From Hymenobacter busanensis (GTDB lineage: Bacteria > Bacteroidota > Bacteroidia > Cytophagales > Hymenobacteraceae), in assembly GCF_008727865.1 (NCBI RefSeq), contig NZ_VTWU01000006.1:287730-351729 (forward strand): a DNA stretch of 64,000 nt. Direction: 5' to 3'. Positions within the stretch are counted from its first letter, which is position 1; the number at the start of each line of letters is the position of its first letter. This document shows, in pieces, positions 34,917 through 44,967 of this stretch. The notes beneath the pieces were generated by a model. It ran no database searches and was not told the DNA's origin. It saw only the letters and a list, made by a program, of their open reading frames with translations. The translations under genes and the position numbers were made by a program.

Positions 34917-37900
34917 AGTTCTGGGCAATATTTCGCTTCGAGTTTACTTACCAGGTGCGCCGGGTCACCACCTGGCTTTACTTCGCGGTGCTGCTGATGC
35001 TCGCGTTTCTGATTGTCATCGGCAATTACGCCCCCGATGCGCGGGACGGGTATTTTTTAGTCAACGCGCCCATCGTCATGGCGTCCGTCACGGCTATCTG
35101 CAGCGTGAAGTGGCTGCTGGTCGGCGCCTCGGTGGCGGGCGACGCGGCCGCCCGCGACGTGCAGACGCGCATGCATCTGCTCACCTACACTGCCCCAGCC
35201 AGCAAGGCCGCCTACCTGGGCGGGCGGTTTCTGGCGGCCTTCGCCCTCAGTCTGCTCATCCTGCTCGGCATCCCGGCGGGCCTGCTGCTGGCACTGCACT
35301 TTGCCGGCATAGAGTCCGACATTCTGGGGCCGTTTCGGGCGTCGGCCTACCTGACCACCTTCGGCTTTATCGCGCTGCCCAACGCCTTTTTCGCCACGGC
35401 CATTCAGTTCTCGGTGGCCACACTCAGCCGCCGGGCCTTGGCCAGCTACCTGGCCGGCGCGGCCCTGTTCGCGGCGGCCTACCTGATCTGGCCGCTGCTG
35501 CCGCAGGTGGGAAAATGGGGCAATCTGGTCGATCCGATGAGCTTTGGCCCCATCCTGGACCATGTGTCGAATGACTGGAGCCCGTTGGAGAAGAACACGC
35601 GCCTGCTGCTGCTGGAAGGGTCTTTTCTCACCAACCGCCTGCTGTGGCTGGGCATCTCGCTGGGCATGCTCGCGTTTACCTACTCCCGGTTTCAGCTCGC
35701 ATTACCCGAATCAGGTCAGAAAGCGAAACCGGACAACCAGCCCCAACCGGCTGTGGTGGCTTGGCCGAGCCTGAACCGGGAAGCCCAAAACGCGCTGCCG
35801 CCGGCCCGGGGAACGTACGGCGCGGCCACGCAGCTGCGCCAGTTGCGCCTTATCACCTGGAAATCCTTTTTGCAGCTGGCCAGAAGCCGCGCCGGACTGC
35901 CCCTGCTGGCCGGCCTGGCTCTGTTGATTGGCATGACCATCCCCGGCAACCTGAAGGGTCGCGGCACGCCCCTGCTGCCCCGCACCGACTTTGTGCTGGA
36001 ACACCTGACCGCGCCCCTCACGCAGCCGATGTCGTTCTGGATTATCATCGTCCTGCTCACCGTTTTCTACGCCGGGGAGCTGGTGTGGCGGGAGCGGGAA
36101 GCCGGTCTGAGCGACATTGCCAACGCGGCACCGGTGTCGGAATGGGTGCTTTTCCTAAGCCGGTTTCTGGCCCTGGCCCTGGTACTGGTGCTGTGGCTGA
36201 TCCTGCTGATGACGACCGGAATAGCCGCGCAGGCGGCCATCGGTGGGGCTACGCCCGAAATCGGGCTGTACCTGCAAACCTTCTTCGGGCTGCAGCTGGT
36301 CGATTGCCTGCTCTTCGCCCTGTTGGCCCTGCTAGTGCACGTACTGGTGAATCAGAAGTTCGTAGGCCATCTGGTGGCGCTGCTGGCCTACGGCTTTATT
36401 GCCTTCGCGCCTACTCTGGGCGTCGAGCACAAGCTGCTCGTCTTCGGCGCCAGCCCGCGCTGGACGTATACCGACATGGCCGGCTTTGGGCCGACCCTGA
36501 CGCCCTGGCTGTGGTTTAAGGGCTATTGGATAGCCTGGGCGCTGCTGCTGGCGGTGGCGGCGGTACTCTTTTGGGTACGCGGCCGGGAGGGCAGCGTGGC
36601 CGCCCGGCTTCAGCTGGCCCGCCGGCGCTTCAAGGGTTCCACCGCCGTCTTTTCTACGGTGGCCGGAGCCGGCATCCTCGGGTTTGGCGGTGTCATCTTC
36701 TACAACACCAACGTGCTGCACGGCTACACCAACTCCGCCGCCGCCACGGCACAGCAGGCTGCCTACGAGCAGCGCTACCGCCGCTACCAGCACGCGCCTC
36801 AGCCCCTGCTGACCGGCATTAACCTACGGGTAGAAATGTACCCCAGGCAGCAGGCGGTGCACATACAGGGCACTTACCTGCTGGTGAATAACCAGCAACT
36901 ACCCATCGACTCGGTTCAACTGGGAACGGGCGCGGACGTAGAAACGGACTCAGTCAGCTTCGACCAGCCCGCGAAAGAAGTACTCGTAGATGCGAAGCTT
37001 GGCCACCGCATGTATGCCCTGGCGCAGCCCCTCCGCCCCGGTGATTCGCTACGCCTGAACTTTCAGGTTACCTATAAAGCCCGGGGCTTTTCCAACAACG
37101 GGGCCGACGGGCAGGTGCTGGCAAACGGCAGCAGCTTCCGGAACCTGGAATGGCTGCCAGTTATCGGGTACCAGCCGTACCGGGAGCTGGACGAGGCCGG
37201 CGCCCGCAAAGCCCACGGCCTGCCCCCCCGGCCCGCCACCTATTCGCTCCACGACGCGGCGGCCCGCCGCTACGCCCCGTTTACCGAGCAGATCCGCTTT
37301 GAGGCCATCGTAGGGACGGACGCGGACCAGACGGTGGTGGCTCCCGGCACCTTGCGCCGGACCTGGGTCCAAGCCGGCCGCCGCTACTTCCATTACGCCA
37401 CCGAGGCGCCCATCCGCAACGAATACGCCTTCTTCTCGGCCAATTACGCGGTGCAGGAAGGCCAATGGCGCAATCCGGGGGGCGGCTCCGCGCAACAGGT
37501 GGCCATCCAGGTGTATTATCCGCCGGGACTCACGCTAAACCCGGCGCGAATGGTCCGGAGCGCCCAGGCTTCACTGGACTATTACAGCAAGCAGTTCGGT
37601 CCCTACCCGCACCGGCAGCTCCGCTTTGTGGCCCATCCCAGCTACGCCTTCGGCCACCACGCCGCCCCCATCGACATTACGGCGGAGGAGGGCTTTTTTC
37701 TGCTGAATCCGAAGGCGGACGAGCGGGGCTTCGACCTGGTAACGGCCGTGGTGGCGCACGAGGTGGCGCACCAGTGGTGGGGCAACCAGCTCAAGCAAGC
37801 CTACGTGGAGGGCGCCGGCCTGATTTCGGAAAGCCTAGCCTGGTACTCGGCCATGGGCGTGCTGGAGGATAAATACGGCCCCGAACACCTGCAGCGGCTC

Positions 37901-38533
37901 CTGAGCTTTCTGCGGGAAGAAAACGAAACCCCGCGCACCCGGGCCGCCAAGCCGCTGCTGCAGGCCGACGACTTTTACCAGAACTACCGCAAAGGCCCCC
38001 TGGCCCTGTACACGCTCAGTCAGTACCTAGGTCGGGGCCGGGTAAACGGGGCGCTCCGGAACCTACTGGCGCACCACCGGCCCGGGACGCTCCCCCACCC
38101 CACTTCGCTGGACCTGTACCGGGAGCTGCAGCAGGCCACGCCCGACTCGCTCCAGCCGCTGCTCCACGACCTGTTCCGGGCCAATACCTTCTGGGAGCTG
38201 CAGACCGAAGCCGCCACGGCCCGGCAAATTAGAGGCGGCCGCTGGCAGGTGAAGCTCACCCTGCAGGCCCGCAAGCTGGTGGTAGACAGCGCCGGCACCG
38301 AGACGAAGCTACCGATGCAGGAGTGGGTGGAAATTGGCGTCTTCGCCCCGGCCGAAGCGGGCAAGGAAACGGGCAAGCCGCTCTACCGGCAAAAACACCG
38401 GCTCCGATCCGGCAAGCAGACCGTCGTGCTGACGGTACCTGCCCGACCCGCCAAAGTCGGCGTTGATCCGCGCCAGTTATTGATTGATTGGAATCCGATA
38501 AACAACTACAAAGTGCTGCAGTTGAAGGAGTAA
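34913..38533 (+). CDS. ABC permease fused to M1-type zinc peptidase, copy 2
   Basis: A 1206-residue paralogue of the gene at 19539-23174 with the same layout: two ABC-2-like membrane halves (about 15-270 and 310-580), then an extracytoplasmic M1-type domain (about 620-1206). The zinc motif HEVAHQWWG is at 949-955, and the third-ligand glutamate candidate (SES) is 19 residues after the second His. Copy 1 lacks three residues here. No GxMEN motif is recognisable. The first about 53 bp are identical to copy 1 except for one base. The transported molecule is unknown. A membrane-bound peptidase that processes or is controlled with the transported peptide is one reading. Confidence 0.9.
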   Translation: MKFWAIFRFEFTYQVRRVTTWLYFAVLLMLAFLIVIGNYAPDARDGYFLVNAPIVMASVTAICSVKWLLVGASVAGDAAARDVQTRMHLLTYTAPASKAAYLGGRFLAAFALSLLILLGIPAGLLLALHFAGIESDILGPFRASAYLTTFGFIALPNAFFATAIQFSVATLSRRALASYLAGAALFAAAYLIWPLLPQVGKWGNLVDPMSFGPILDHVSNDWSPLEKNTRLLLLEGSFLTNRLLWLGISLGMLAFTYSRFQLALPESGQKAKPDNQPQPAVVAWPSLNREAQNALPPARGTYGAATQLRQLRLITWKSFLQLARSRAGLPLLAGLALLIGMTIPGNLKGRGTPLLPRTDFVLEHLTAPLTQPMSFWIIIVLLTVFYAGELVWREREAGLSDIANAAPVSEWVLFLSRFLALALVLVLWLILLMTTGIAAQAAIGGATPEIGLYLQTFFGLQLVDCLLFALLALLVHVLVNQKFVGHLVALLAYGFIAFAPTLGVEHKLLVFGASPRWTYTDMAGFGPTLTPWLWFKGYWIAWALLLAVAAVLFWVRGREGSVAARLQLARRRFKGSTAVFSTVAGAGILGFGGVIFYNTNVLHGYTNSAAATAQQAAYEQRYRRYQHAPQPLLTGINLRVEMYPRQQAVHIQGTYLLVNNQQLPIDSVQLGTGADVETDSVSFDQPAKEVLVDAKLGHRMYALAQPLRPGDSLRLNFQVTYKARGFSNNGADGQVLANGSSFRNLEWLPVIGYQPYRELDEAGARKAHGLPPRPATYSLHDAAARRYAPFTEQIRFEAIVGTDADQTVVAPGTLRRTWVQAGRRYFHYATEAPIRNEYAFFSANYAVQEGQWRNPGGGSAQQVAIQVYYPPGLTLNPARMVRSAQASLDYYSKQFGPYPHRQLRFVAHPSYAFGHHAAPIDITAEEGFFLLNPKADERGFDLVTAVVAHEVAHQWWGNQLKQAYVEGAGLISESLAWYSAMGVLEDKYGPEHLQRLLSFLREENETPRTRAAKPLLQADDFYQNYRKGPLALYTLSQYLGRGRVNGALRNLLAHHRPGTLPHPTSLDLYRELQQATPDSLQPLLHDLFRANTFWELQTEAATARQIRGGRWQVKLTLQARKLVVDSAGTETKLPMQEWVEIGVFAPAEAGKETGKPLYRQKHRLRSGKQTVVLTVPARPAKVGVDPRQLLIDWNPINNYKVLQLKE

Positions 38534-38581
38534 TACTTCACGGGCTTTTCGTTTTTTAAAAGTGGTTATTACTGTCTTGCT

Positions 38582-39232
38582 ATGGAAAATAACCAAGTGG
38601 GGCATCCAAAGGGCATGACGTATATCATGCCCTTGTTCTCCGCTTCCCTGGCTCGGCTGGCGCGTTTTCCGCTCCCGGCTGCCGGTCTCCTCATCGCCTT
38701 GCTGCTTGTGCCCGGCCGCAGTACAGGGCAAGCCGGGCCCGACTCGTTGGCGCCCGTGTTGCGCCACTACCAGCCCCTGCCCTTGGCCCTGCCGGAGGTC
38801 CGCGTGGCCCTGGGCGAGCGGGGCACGGTGCACCTGCCGCCGCAGGCCACCCACCGGCGCACCGGCACCAAGGACTCAGAGCGAGGCGAGCTGCGCCTGG
38901 CCGGTGGGCTGCTCGTGGGCTACGACATCGGCCCGATGGCCGGCACGCACGTGAGTGCCTACAACCGCGGCGGCGACCGGTTCCCGGAGGGCAACCCCAC
39001 CCCGTTCAGCGCCTACCACGAGCGTACCCTCGGCCCGCTGCAGGCCACGCTCGGCCTGCGCCCCAGTCTGGCGGGCCTGAATGCGGTGGCTACCCTGCAG
39101 GCAGCCGGCCGGCCGCTGGACGACGCCGCCGCCGCCTTCCCCGCCAATTTCTGGGCCTTGGTGCACACCCAGACCGAGCTCGAGCAGTTTCTGGCCCTCG
39201 TGTTCAGCTACCGCCCGGTAGCCAAGCCCTGA
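38582..39232 (+). CDS. Secreted protein of unknown function
   Basis: A 216-residue protein with a hydrophobic N-terminal segment (AAGLLIALLLVPGRSTGQA) that fits a signal peptide, most naturally from the internal Met at 38615. The mature part is Pro-, Leu- and Gly-rich, with LLVGYDIGPMAG and a Gly/Phe-rich end. I recognise no family. It lies 48 bp after the permease-peptidase stop and may be its downstream partner in the operon. Confidence 0.6.
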   Translation: MENNQVGHPKGMTYIMPLFSASLARLARFPLPAAGLLIALLLVPGRSTGQAGPDSLAPVLRHYQPLPLALPEVRVALGERGTVHLPPQATHRRTGTKDSERGELRLAGGLLVGYDIGPMAGTHVSAYNRGGDRFPEGNPTPFSAYHERTLGPLQATLGLRPSLAGLNAVATLQAAGRPLDDAAAAFPANFWALVHTQTELEQFLALVFSYRPVAKP

Positions 39233-39892
39233 TCCAACCACGCGAACGAACGGGTGGCTCCAGCAAATGGGCACTTCGTCAAACGAGCGTCATTATTAAC
39301 GCTATTGCCGAGGTGAACGGCCGTTTGGGGAAACGAGCCGACTGCGCGTCCGCTGCCAGCGGCTTGGCTGGGCTTCCCGGCGTCTCGTTGCGCGCTCAAA
39401 CCTCCTACGCCGACACAGCTGCAGCACGGAACGGAAGCCAGCCTGCGCCTTACCCTCTCCGAGGCGCCCTAGAGCCGGCATGTCGCGTTGTTACTTATCA
39501 GCCCCTGGGCTGCGGCGGCTTGACGTGTCGTTTTTCTGAGTTTCCCCTCCGCTTTTGCGCCCCTGTAACCGATCCAATAGTCCCTTTTTACAGACAGAAC
39601 TGCGCGCCGTACACGCGCCCAACCAATGGCGGCGGGCCCTATCGGGCCCAACAAGAACGGGCCACGCTGGCCAAGATTTCCAGCAAATACCGGTGCGCTT
39701 TTACCGTGGGTTCGACCGAGCACTGTTGGGCCTGAAAATGATGCCTACGTTCATCTAACCAGCTAACCTGGCGGTACGGGCCGTGCTGCACCCGCCCGCC
39801 CGAAGGAATGCCAGGGCGTACTTCTGGCTACCTGAATGCCACGGCTTCCCCAATCCCCGTACATAGATTAATTCAACGGTTCCATCTACCCA
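39233..39892 (+). other. Intergenic region without a convincing gene
   Basis: About 660 bp. A reading frame at 39313-39735 has no domain and no typical composition. The 25-bp sequence at 39297-39321 matches 54357-54381 at 20 of 25 positions, suggesting a degraded shared element. Nothing else stands out. Confidence 0.4.
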
Positions 39893-42808
39893 ATGCATGA
39901 TTCGCCTATACCTGTACCGCTTCGCTCCCTACCCGCTGATGCCCTGTTAGGCGATTTGCTGGCTGTGTCAATGACTGGGCTGATATTCTACACGCCTGTT
40001 TACGACCCGGCCGGCTCGGGCGCGATTGTGGACTTCCGCTTCGAGTACCTCAACCCCGCGGCCCAGCGCATGATGGGCATGCCGGAGGTGCCCGCCGTGA
40101 CCCACAACGAGCAGTGGCCCCACAGCAAGGCCCACGGCACCTTCGATTTCCACGTGGCGGCCTACGTGACGGGGGAGCCCCGCGAGTACAACATCAACTA
40201 CCAGGCCGACGGCTACGACAACTACTACCGCCTGGCCGCCCGCCGCTCCGGCGACGGGCTCTGGGTCAGCTTCACCGACACGGCCGACCAGCCCCGCTCC
40301 CCCGTGGAAATGGCCCTGCGCGAGGCCCAGGCCGCCGAAAAAGCCGCCCGCGCCGACGCCGAAACCCAGCGCCAGCGCTTGTACCAGGTGCTCATGAACC
40401 TGCCCGCGCAAGTTGCCACCTACCACGGGGCCGAGCACGTGTACACCCTGCTCAACCAACGCTATCAGGACTACTTCCCCCGGCATACCCTGCTCGGGCG
40501 CTCCGTCCGCGAAGCTTTACCGGAAGCTGCCCACCAAGGCTTTTTCACCCGCCTCGACCAAGTCTACGCCAGCGGGGAGCCCGCCTATGGGGTGGAGCTG
40601 CCCGTACGGCTTGACTTTGCCGGCAGTGGCCAGGCTCAGCTCATTTACATCAACGCCTTTTACCTGCCCCTGCGCGACGCGGCCGGCAACGTAGACGGCG
40701 TCCTCGATTTCTCCTACGACGTCACCGAGCAGGTGGTGGCCCGCCAGCAGCTGCAGCTGCTCAACCAGGAGCTGGAAACCCGGGTGCAGGCCCGCACCCA
40801 GGAAGCCGAACGCGCCCGCGCCGACGCCGAAGAGCAGCGCAACCGCCTCGAACGCCTTTTCAGCCAAGCCCCGGCCCTCATCAATATCTTCAGCGGCCCC
40901 GACCACGTGCTCACCATGGTGCACCCCGCCACCGAGCAACTGTTGCCGGGCCGTCCTTTGCTGGGTTTGCCGCGGCGCCAGGCCCTGCCCGAATTGCCGG
41001 AAGCCCTGCACGAACCCTTGGACCGCGTGTACCGCACCGGCGAGGCACTGCACGAGCACGAGCGCCTCACCCGCCTCGACCGTTTCGGGACTGGTGAGCT
41101 GCAGGACCTGTACCTTGACCTGGCGTACCAGCCGCTGTTTGACGCCGCCGGGCAGATCGAAGGCGTGATGAGCTTCGCCGTTGACGTGACAGAGCGCGTG
41201 CAGGCGCGCCTGCAGAACGAGGCCCTGCAGGCCGAAGTGGCTGCCGCCACCCAGCGGCAGGTGCAGGAGCGCGAAGCCTTGCTACACATCCTGGCCTACA
41301 CGCCCGCCGCCGTGGCGCTGCTGCGCGGCCCCGAGCACCGCTTCGAGTACGTCAACACGGCCTACCAGCAGCTGTTCCCCGAGCGGCGGCTCACCGGTCG
41401 GCCCGTGGCCGAAGCCCTGCCCGAAACCGAGGCGGCCGGCTTTCTGGCCAAGCTCGACCACGTGTTTCGCAGCGGCGACACCTTCTTCGGCACGGAGCTG
41501 CCCATGCACCTGCAGCCGGCCGATGGCCCGGCCCGGGTAGTACACTATACTTTCACCTACCAGGCCTACCGCGAGCAAGACGAAATTGCCGGCGTGTCCA
41601 TCTTTGCTTTCGACGTGACGGAACAGGTGCGCGCCCGCCGCCAAGGCGAGGCCGAGCGTCAGCAGCTGCAGCAGCTGTTTATGGAGGCCCCGGCTCCCAT
41701 CGTCATCCTCGACGGCCCCGAGTTGGTCTTCCAGCTCGTCAACCCGGCCTACCAGCGCGTGTTTCCCGGCCGCGCGCTGCTGGGCAAGCCCGTGCTGGAG
41801 GCCCTGCCCGAAATTGCCGAGGCGCTCATTCACCAGCAGCTGCGGCGCGTGTACGACACGGGCGACACCCTGGTGGCCCGGGAAATGCCCCTGCAACTGG
41901 CCCGCCACGACGACGGCCCGCTGGAAGAGCTGTACTTCACCTTTACCTACCAGGCCCGCCGCAACGCCGACGGGGTGGTTGACGGCGTGCTTGTGTTTGC
42001 CCACGAAGTGACCGACCAGGTGCAGGCCCGACGTGTGGTGGAAGAAGGCGGGCAGCAGGCCCGGGCTCTGGCCGAAGAGCTGGCCGCCTCCAACCAGCAG
42101 CTCGTGCGCACAAACGCCGACCTAGACAACTTCATCTACACCGCCTCCCACGACCTGAAAGCACCCATCAGCAACATCGAGGGGCTACTGAATCTGCTGC
42201 AGGAGGAATTGCCTGCCAGCGTGGTGGCTGAGCAGCACGTGGCCGCCTCTTTGGCCCGCATGCTCGATGCGGTGGAGCGCTTCAAGCGCACCATCGACCA
42301 CCTGACGGACGTCTCCAAGCTGCAGAAGGAGCACGACTCGGCGGCCACCTCGGTCGACCTGGCCGCGGTGGTGGAAGATGTGCGCCAGGACCTGCTGCCC
42401 CTCATCCACAGCACGGGTGCCAAGCTCGTGGTGGACGTGTCGGCCCAACCGCCCGTTCAATTCTCGCAGAAGAATCTGCGTTCGGTGGTCTACAATCTCT
42501 TGAGCAACGCCCTCAAGTACCACTCGCCCGACCGGCCGCCCCACGTGGACGTGCGGGCCCACGTGCGGGCGGGCTACACCGTGCTGGAGGTGCACGACAA
42601 CGGCCTGGGCATCGAGCCGGTGTACTGGCCGCGCCTGTTCACCATGTTTCAGCGCTTTCACACCCACGTCGAGGGCTCCGGCATTGGCCTGTACATGGTC
42701 AAGCGCATGGTCGACAACGCCGGCGGCCGCATCGAGGTGCACAGCCAGCCCGGCGCCGGCACCACGTTTTTCGTACACCTGCCCAAGGCGACGGGCCCGG
42801 CGGCCTGA
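39893..42808 (+). CDS. Multi-PAS sensor histidine kinase
   Basis: A 971-residue soluble kinase with at least four PAS-like units in tandem, each ending in a DVTEQV-type segment that links to the next PAS by a short coiled coil. The HisKA domain has phospho-acceptor His753 (TASHDLKAPISNIEGLL). The HATPase domain follows with NLLSNALKYHS, DNGLGIE and GSGIGLYMVKRMV. No transmembrane helix is visible, so it senses an internal signal. It heads a series of kinases and receivers transcribed the same way. Its nearest receiver gene downstream is broken. Confidence 0.93.
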   Translation: MHDSPIPVPLRSLPADALLGDLLAVSMTGLIFYTPVYDPAGSGAIVDFRFEYLNPAAQRMMGMPEVPAVTHNEQWPHSKAHGTFDFHVAAYVTGEPREYNINYQADGYDNYYRLAARRSGDGLWVSFTDTADQPRSPVEMALREAQAAEKAARADAETQRQRLYQVLMNLPAQVATYHGAEHVYTLLNQRYQDYFPRHTLLGRSVREALPEAAHQGFFTRLDQVYASGEPAYGVELPVRLDFAGSGQAQLIYINAFYLPLRDAAGNVDGVLDFSYDVTEQVVARQQLQLLNQELETRVQARTQEAERARADAEEQRNRLERLFSQAPALINIFSGPDHVLTMVHPATEQLLPGRPLLGLPRRQALPELPEALHEPLDRVYRTGEALHEHERLTRLDRFGTGELQDLYLDLAYQPLFDAAGQIEGVMSFAVDVTERVQARLQNEALQAEVAAATQRQVQEREALLHILAYTPAAVALLRGPEHRFEYVNTAYQQLFPERRLTGRPVAEALPETEAAGFLAKLDHVFRSGDTFFGTELPMHLQPADGPARVVHYTFTYQAYREQDEIAGVSIFAFDVTEQVRARRQGEAERQQLQQLFMEAPAPIVILDGPELVFQLVNPAYQRVFPGRALLGKPVLEALPEIAEALIHQQLRRVYDTGDTLVAREMPLQLARHDDGPLEELYFTFTYQARRNADGVVDGVLVFAHEVTDQVQARRVVEEGGQQARALAEELAASNQQLVRTNADLDNFIYTASHDLKAPISNIEGLLNLLQEELPASVVAEQHVAASLARMLDAVERFKRTIDHLTDVSKLQKEHDSAATSVDLAAVVEDVRQDLLPLIHSTGAKLVVDVSAQPPVQFSQKNLRSVVYNLLSNALKYHSPDRPPHVDVRAHVRAGYTVLEVHDNGLGIEPVYWPRLFTMFQRFHTHVEGSGIGLYMVKRMVDNAGGRIEVHSQPGAGTTFFVHLPKATGPAA

Positions 42809-42837
42809 CGCAGTTCTATTCGCTTTTTTCTGCTGCC

Positions 42838-43227
42838 GTGGCCGCCCTTTCCTGTACCTTGCTCGTCGACGTCGACGCGCCGACCAACTACCTCAACCAG
42901 GCGCTGCTGCGGCGCATGACCGTCACCGGCTACGTGCTGGTGGCCACCCACGGCCAGGAGGCGCTGGACGTAGCGCCCGGCCCTGATTCTGCTCGACATG
43001 AAAATGCCGCGCGTGAACGGCCTGGAGTTTCTGCAGACGTACGCATAGTACCCGCCTGTCGAGCCCCCCGCCGTGGTCAGCATCCTTTTCACCACCTTGC
43101 TGAATCCCTCGACGTAGCCCGCATACAGCGCCTGCCTATTGCCGGCTACCTGACCAAGCCCCTGACCCTGGAAAAGGTCGACGGGATATTTCACGAGCAT
43201 TTTTCCTTACCGCCCGCCGCGGGCTAG
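42838..43227 (+). pseudogene. Broken single-domain response regulator
   Basis: The frame from GTG 42838 reads TLLVDVDAPTNYLNQALL, as in receivers. After LDV it slips, and the homologous core (LILLDMKMPRVNGLEFLQ) appears one frame over around 42985-43045, with a TAG after it and another TAG at 43113. The last third (DVARIQRLPIAGYLTKPLTLEK) is back in the first frame. The gene at 46222 shows what an intact copy looks like. The 5' kinase is intact, so this receiver could have become non-functional while the kinase kept other partners. Confidence 0.8.
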
Positions 43228-43253
43228 ACTGCAGCGGCTTAGTTGCCTCTCCT

Positions 43254-44441
43254 ATGCTGACGCCTGCCGACTGCCACGCCGTGGATGCGGAAAACCAGGT
43301 CCTGCGAGCCGAAAACCAGCGGCTGCGTGCGTGCCTGGCGGACGCGCAGGCGCGGCAGGCCAACGCCGACGACAAGGATGGGCGCCAGGCCCGCTTCCGC
43401 ACGGTGTTCGAAAACTCCCCGTTTGGTCAGAAAATCATCACCCCGGACCTGATCATCCGCCAGGCCAACCGGGCCGTGGCCCAGATGCTGGGCGTACCGG
43501 ACGCCGCGGCGTTGCTCGGCCGCCAGATTCTGGAATTTGCTCACCCCGACCACCGTGCCGATTGGGCGTTTCTGCAGCAGCGGCTGTGGAACCACAAGCT
43601 GCCGTATTTCACCCTCGAAACCTGCCTGATGCGACCGGACGGCTCCTCGTTCTGGTGCCAGGTCACCTCCATCCGATTTCCGGATGCGGGCCAGGAGCTG
43701 GGCTATACTCTGCTGGAGGACATCAGCGAACGGAAAGCCATTGAGCTGTCGTTGAAGCGCCTTTACGACGCGCAGGAAACCATCCTGCACTTGGTCACGC
43801 ACGACCTGAAAACGCCCATTGCCCACATCCAGCTGCTGACCGATTTGCTGGAGCGCCAAGGCACCGGGGCGGCAGGGTTGGCGGCCGACACCCAGCACTA
43901 CCTGGACCTGATTCGCCGGGCGTGCCGCGAAGCCGACAAGTTGCTCAAGGATGTGCTCATGCTCGGCTCGCTCGATGCCCGGCACCTGCCCAAGTGCCCC
44001 ACAGACCTATGCGCCCTGCTGCACGAGCGGCTGGCCGCGCACAAGCTGGCAGCGCAAGCCAAAGGCCTGGCTCTGGTGCTAAACGCCCCCGCGGCGGTGC
44101 ATGCCAACCTCAACGCCGACGCATTTGGGCGGGTGGTCGACAACTTGGTCAGCAATGCCCTGAAATTTACCCCGCCCGGGGGCTGTGTAAGCGTGGGGGT
44201 GCGGGAGGAAGCAGGCGTGATTTTGCTGACCGTGCGCGACTCCGGTATCGGCATACCCGCCGCGCTGCAGGAGCAGCTGTTTGAGAAGTTCAGCGCCGCG
44301 GCCCGCCCCGGCGTGGCCGGCGAGGCCAGTACGGGCCTGGGGCTGTTCATCACCAAGCAAATTGTGCAGCTGCACCGCGGCAAGCTATGGGTAGAAAGCC
44401 GCGAGGGCGAAGGCTCCTGCTTCTTTGTGGAACTGCGCTAA
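43254..44441 (+). CDS. PAS sensor histidine kinase, paralogue A
   Basis: A 395-residue kinase with a short coiled coil (about 12-42), a PAS domain (about 45-160) starting RFRTVFENSPFGQKI, HisKA with His183 (VTHDLKTPIAHIQLL), and HATPase (VSNALKFT, DSGIGIP, STGLGLFITKQIV). It is soluble. It is closely related to the kinase at 44968, which shows the same PAS-HisKA sequence pattern, so one arose by duplication. It sits between the broken receiver and the antitoxin-like gene. Confidence 0.93.
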   Translation: MLTPADCHAVDAENQVLRAENQRLRACLADAQARQANADDKDGRQARFRTVFENSPFGQKIITPDLIIRQANRAVAQMLGVPDAAALLGRQILEFAHPDHRADWAFLQQRLWNHKLPYFTLETCLMRPDGSSFWCQVTSIRFPDAGQELGYTLLEDISERKAIELSLKRLYDAQETILHLVTHDLKTPIAHIQLLTDLLERQGTGAAGLAADTQHYLDLIRRACREADKLLKDVLMLGSLDARHLPKCPTDLCALLHERLAAHKLAAQAKGLALVLNAPAAVHANLNADAFGRVVDNLVSNALKFTPPGGCVSVGVREEAGVILLTVRDSGIGIPAALQEQLFEKFSAAARPGVAGEASTGLGLFITKQIVQLHRGKLWVESREGEGSCFFVELR

Positions 44442-44586
44442 GCGGGCTGCGCAGTGTCGGCGCAACCCCGATGCCCGCCTGGGCAAGCAAGGCGGCCCAC
44501 CGGCTACGGCGCACCCGCGTGCTTTCGACGGCGGCGCGCCGCTGGGCTTCGCTGAAACGGTACGTGAGCCGAAAAACGTGAGGCGG

Positions 44587-44775
44587 TCAGTCCGCCGCCT
44601 GCTGCTCCAGTTGTACCTCCAATTCGTCAAGCGTCAGCTCGCCGGCGACGAACTCGGCCAGCAGCTGCTGCTCCGGTACCAGCGGTTCCAGGCGCGTGCC
44701 CTGCGCCAGACGCAGGACAAAGGCTACCGCCTGTTGACGCTGCACGGGGCTGGAGAGAGGGGCATCGGTTTGCAT
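44587..44775 (-). CDS. Small antitoxin-like protein (VbhA-like pattern)
   Basis: A 62-residue protein on the opposite strand between two kinase genes. It has RQQAVAFVLRLAQG, then FVAGELTLDELEVQL, which resembles the helix pair with G-E-L-x-x-x-E of VbhA-type Fic antitoxins. No Fic toxin or other obvious partner is adjacent, so it is orphaned or misassigned. The ATG is at 44775, after a TTG two codons upstream. Transcription is convergent with paralogue A and divergent from paralogue B. Confidence 0.6.
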   Translation of the reverse strand: MQTDAPLSSPVQRQQAVAFVLRLAQGTRLEPLVPEQQLLAEFVAGELTLDELEVQLEQQAAD

Positions 44776-44967
44776 ACACAAAGCTCGCAGCTAGGCCGCG
44801 CAGGGGCAAGCTCGACTTAACGGATTTTGGCACAGATAAATACGGATTTTGAGGCGGATTGCCCGCTCCCCGAGGTGATAGACACTTACGGGCAGCTACC
44901 AATTGGCAAGCGGCATGGCTACCAGGCGGCAGCTGCCCGTATACCCCACAGACTATTTTCGTGACTC

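Noticed and set aside
39313..39735. 140-codon frame in the 39.2-39.9 kb gap
   Set aside because: No domain, low-complexity composition and no promoter or neighbour logic.
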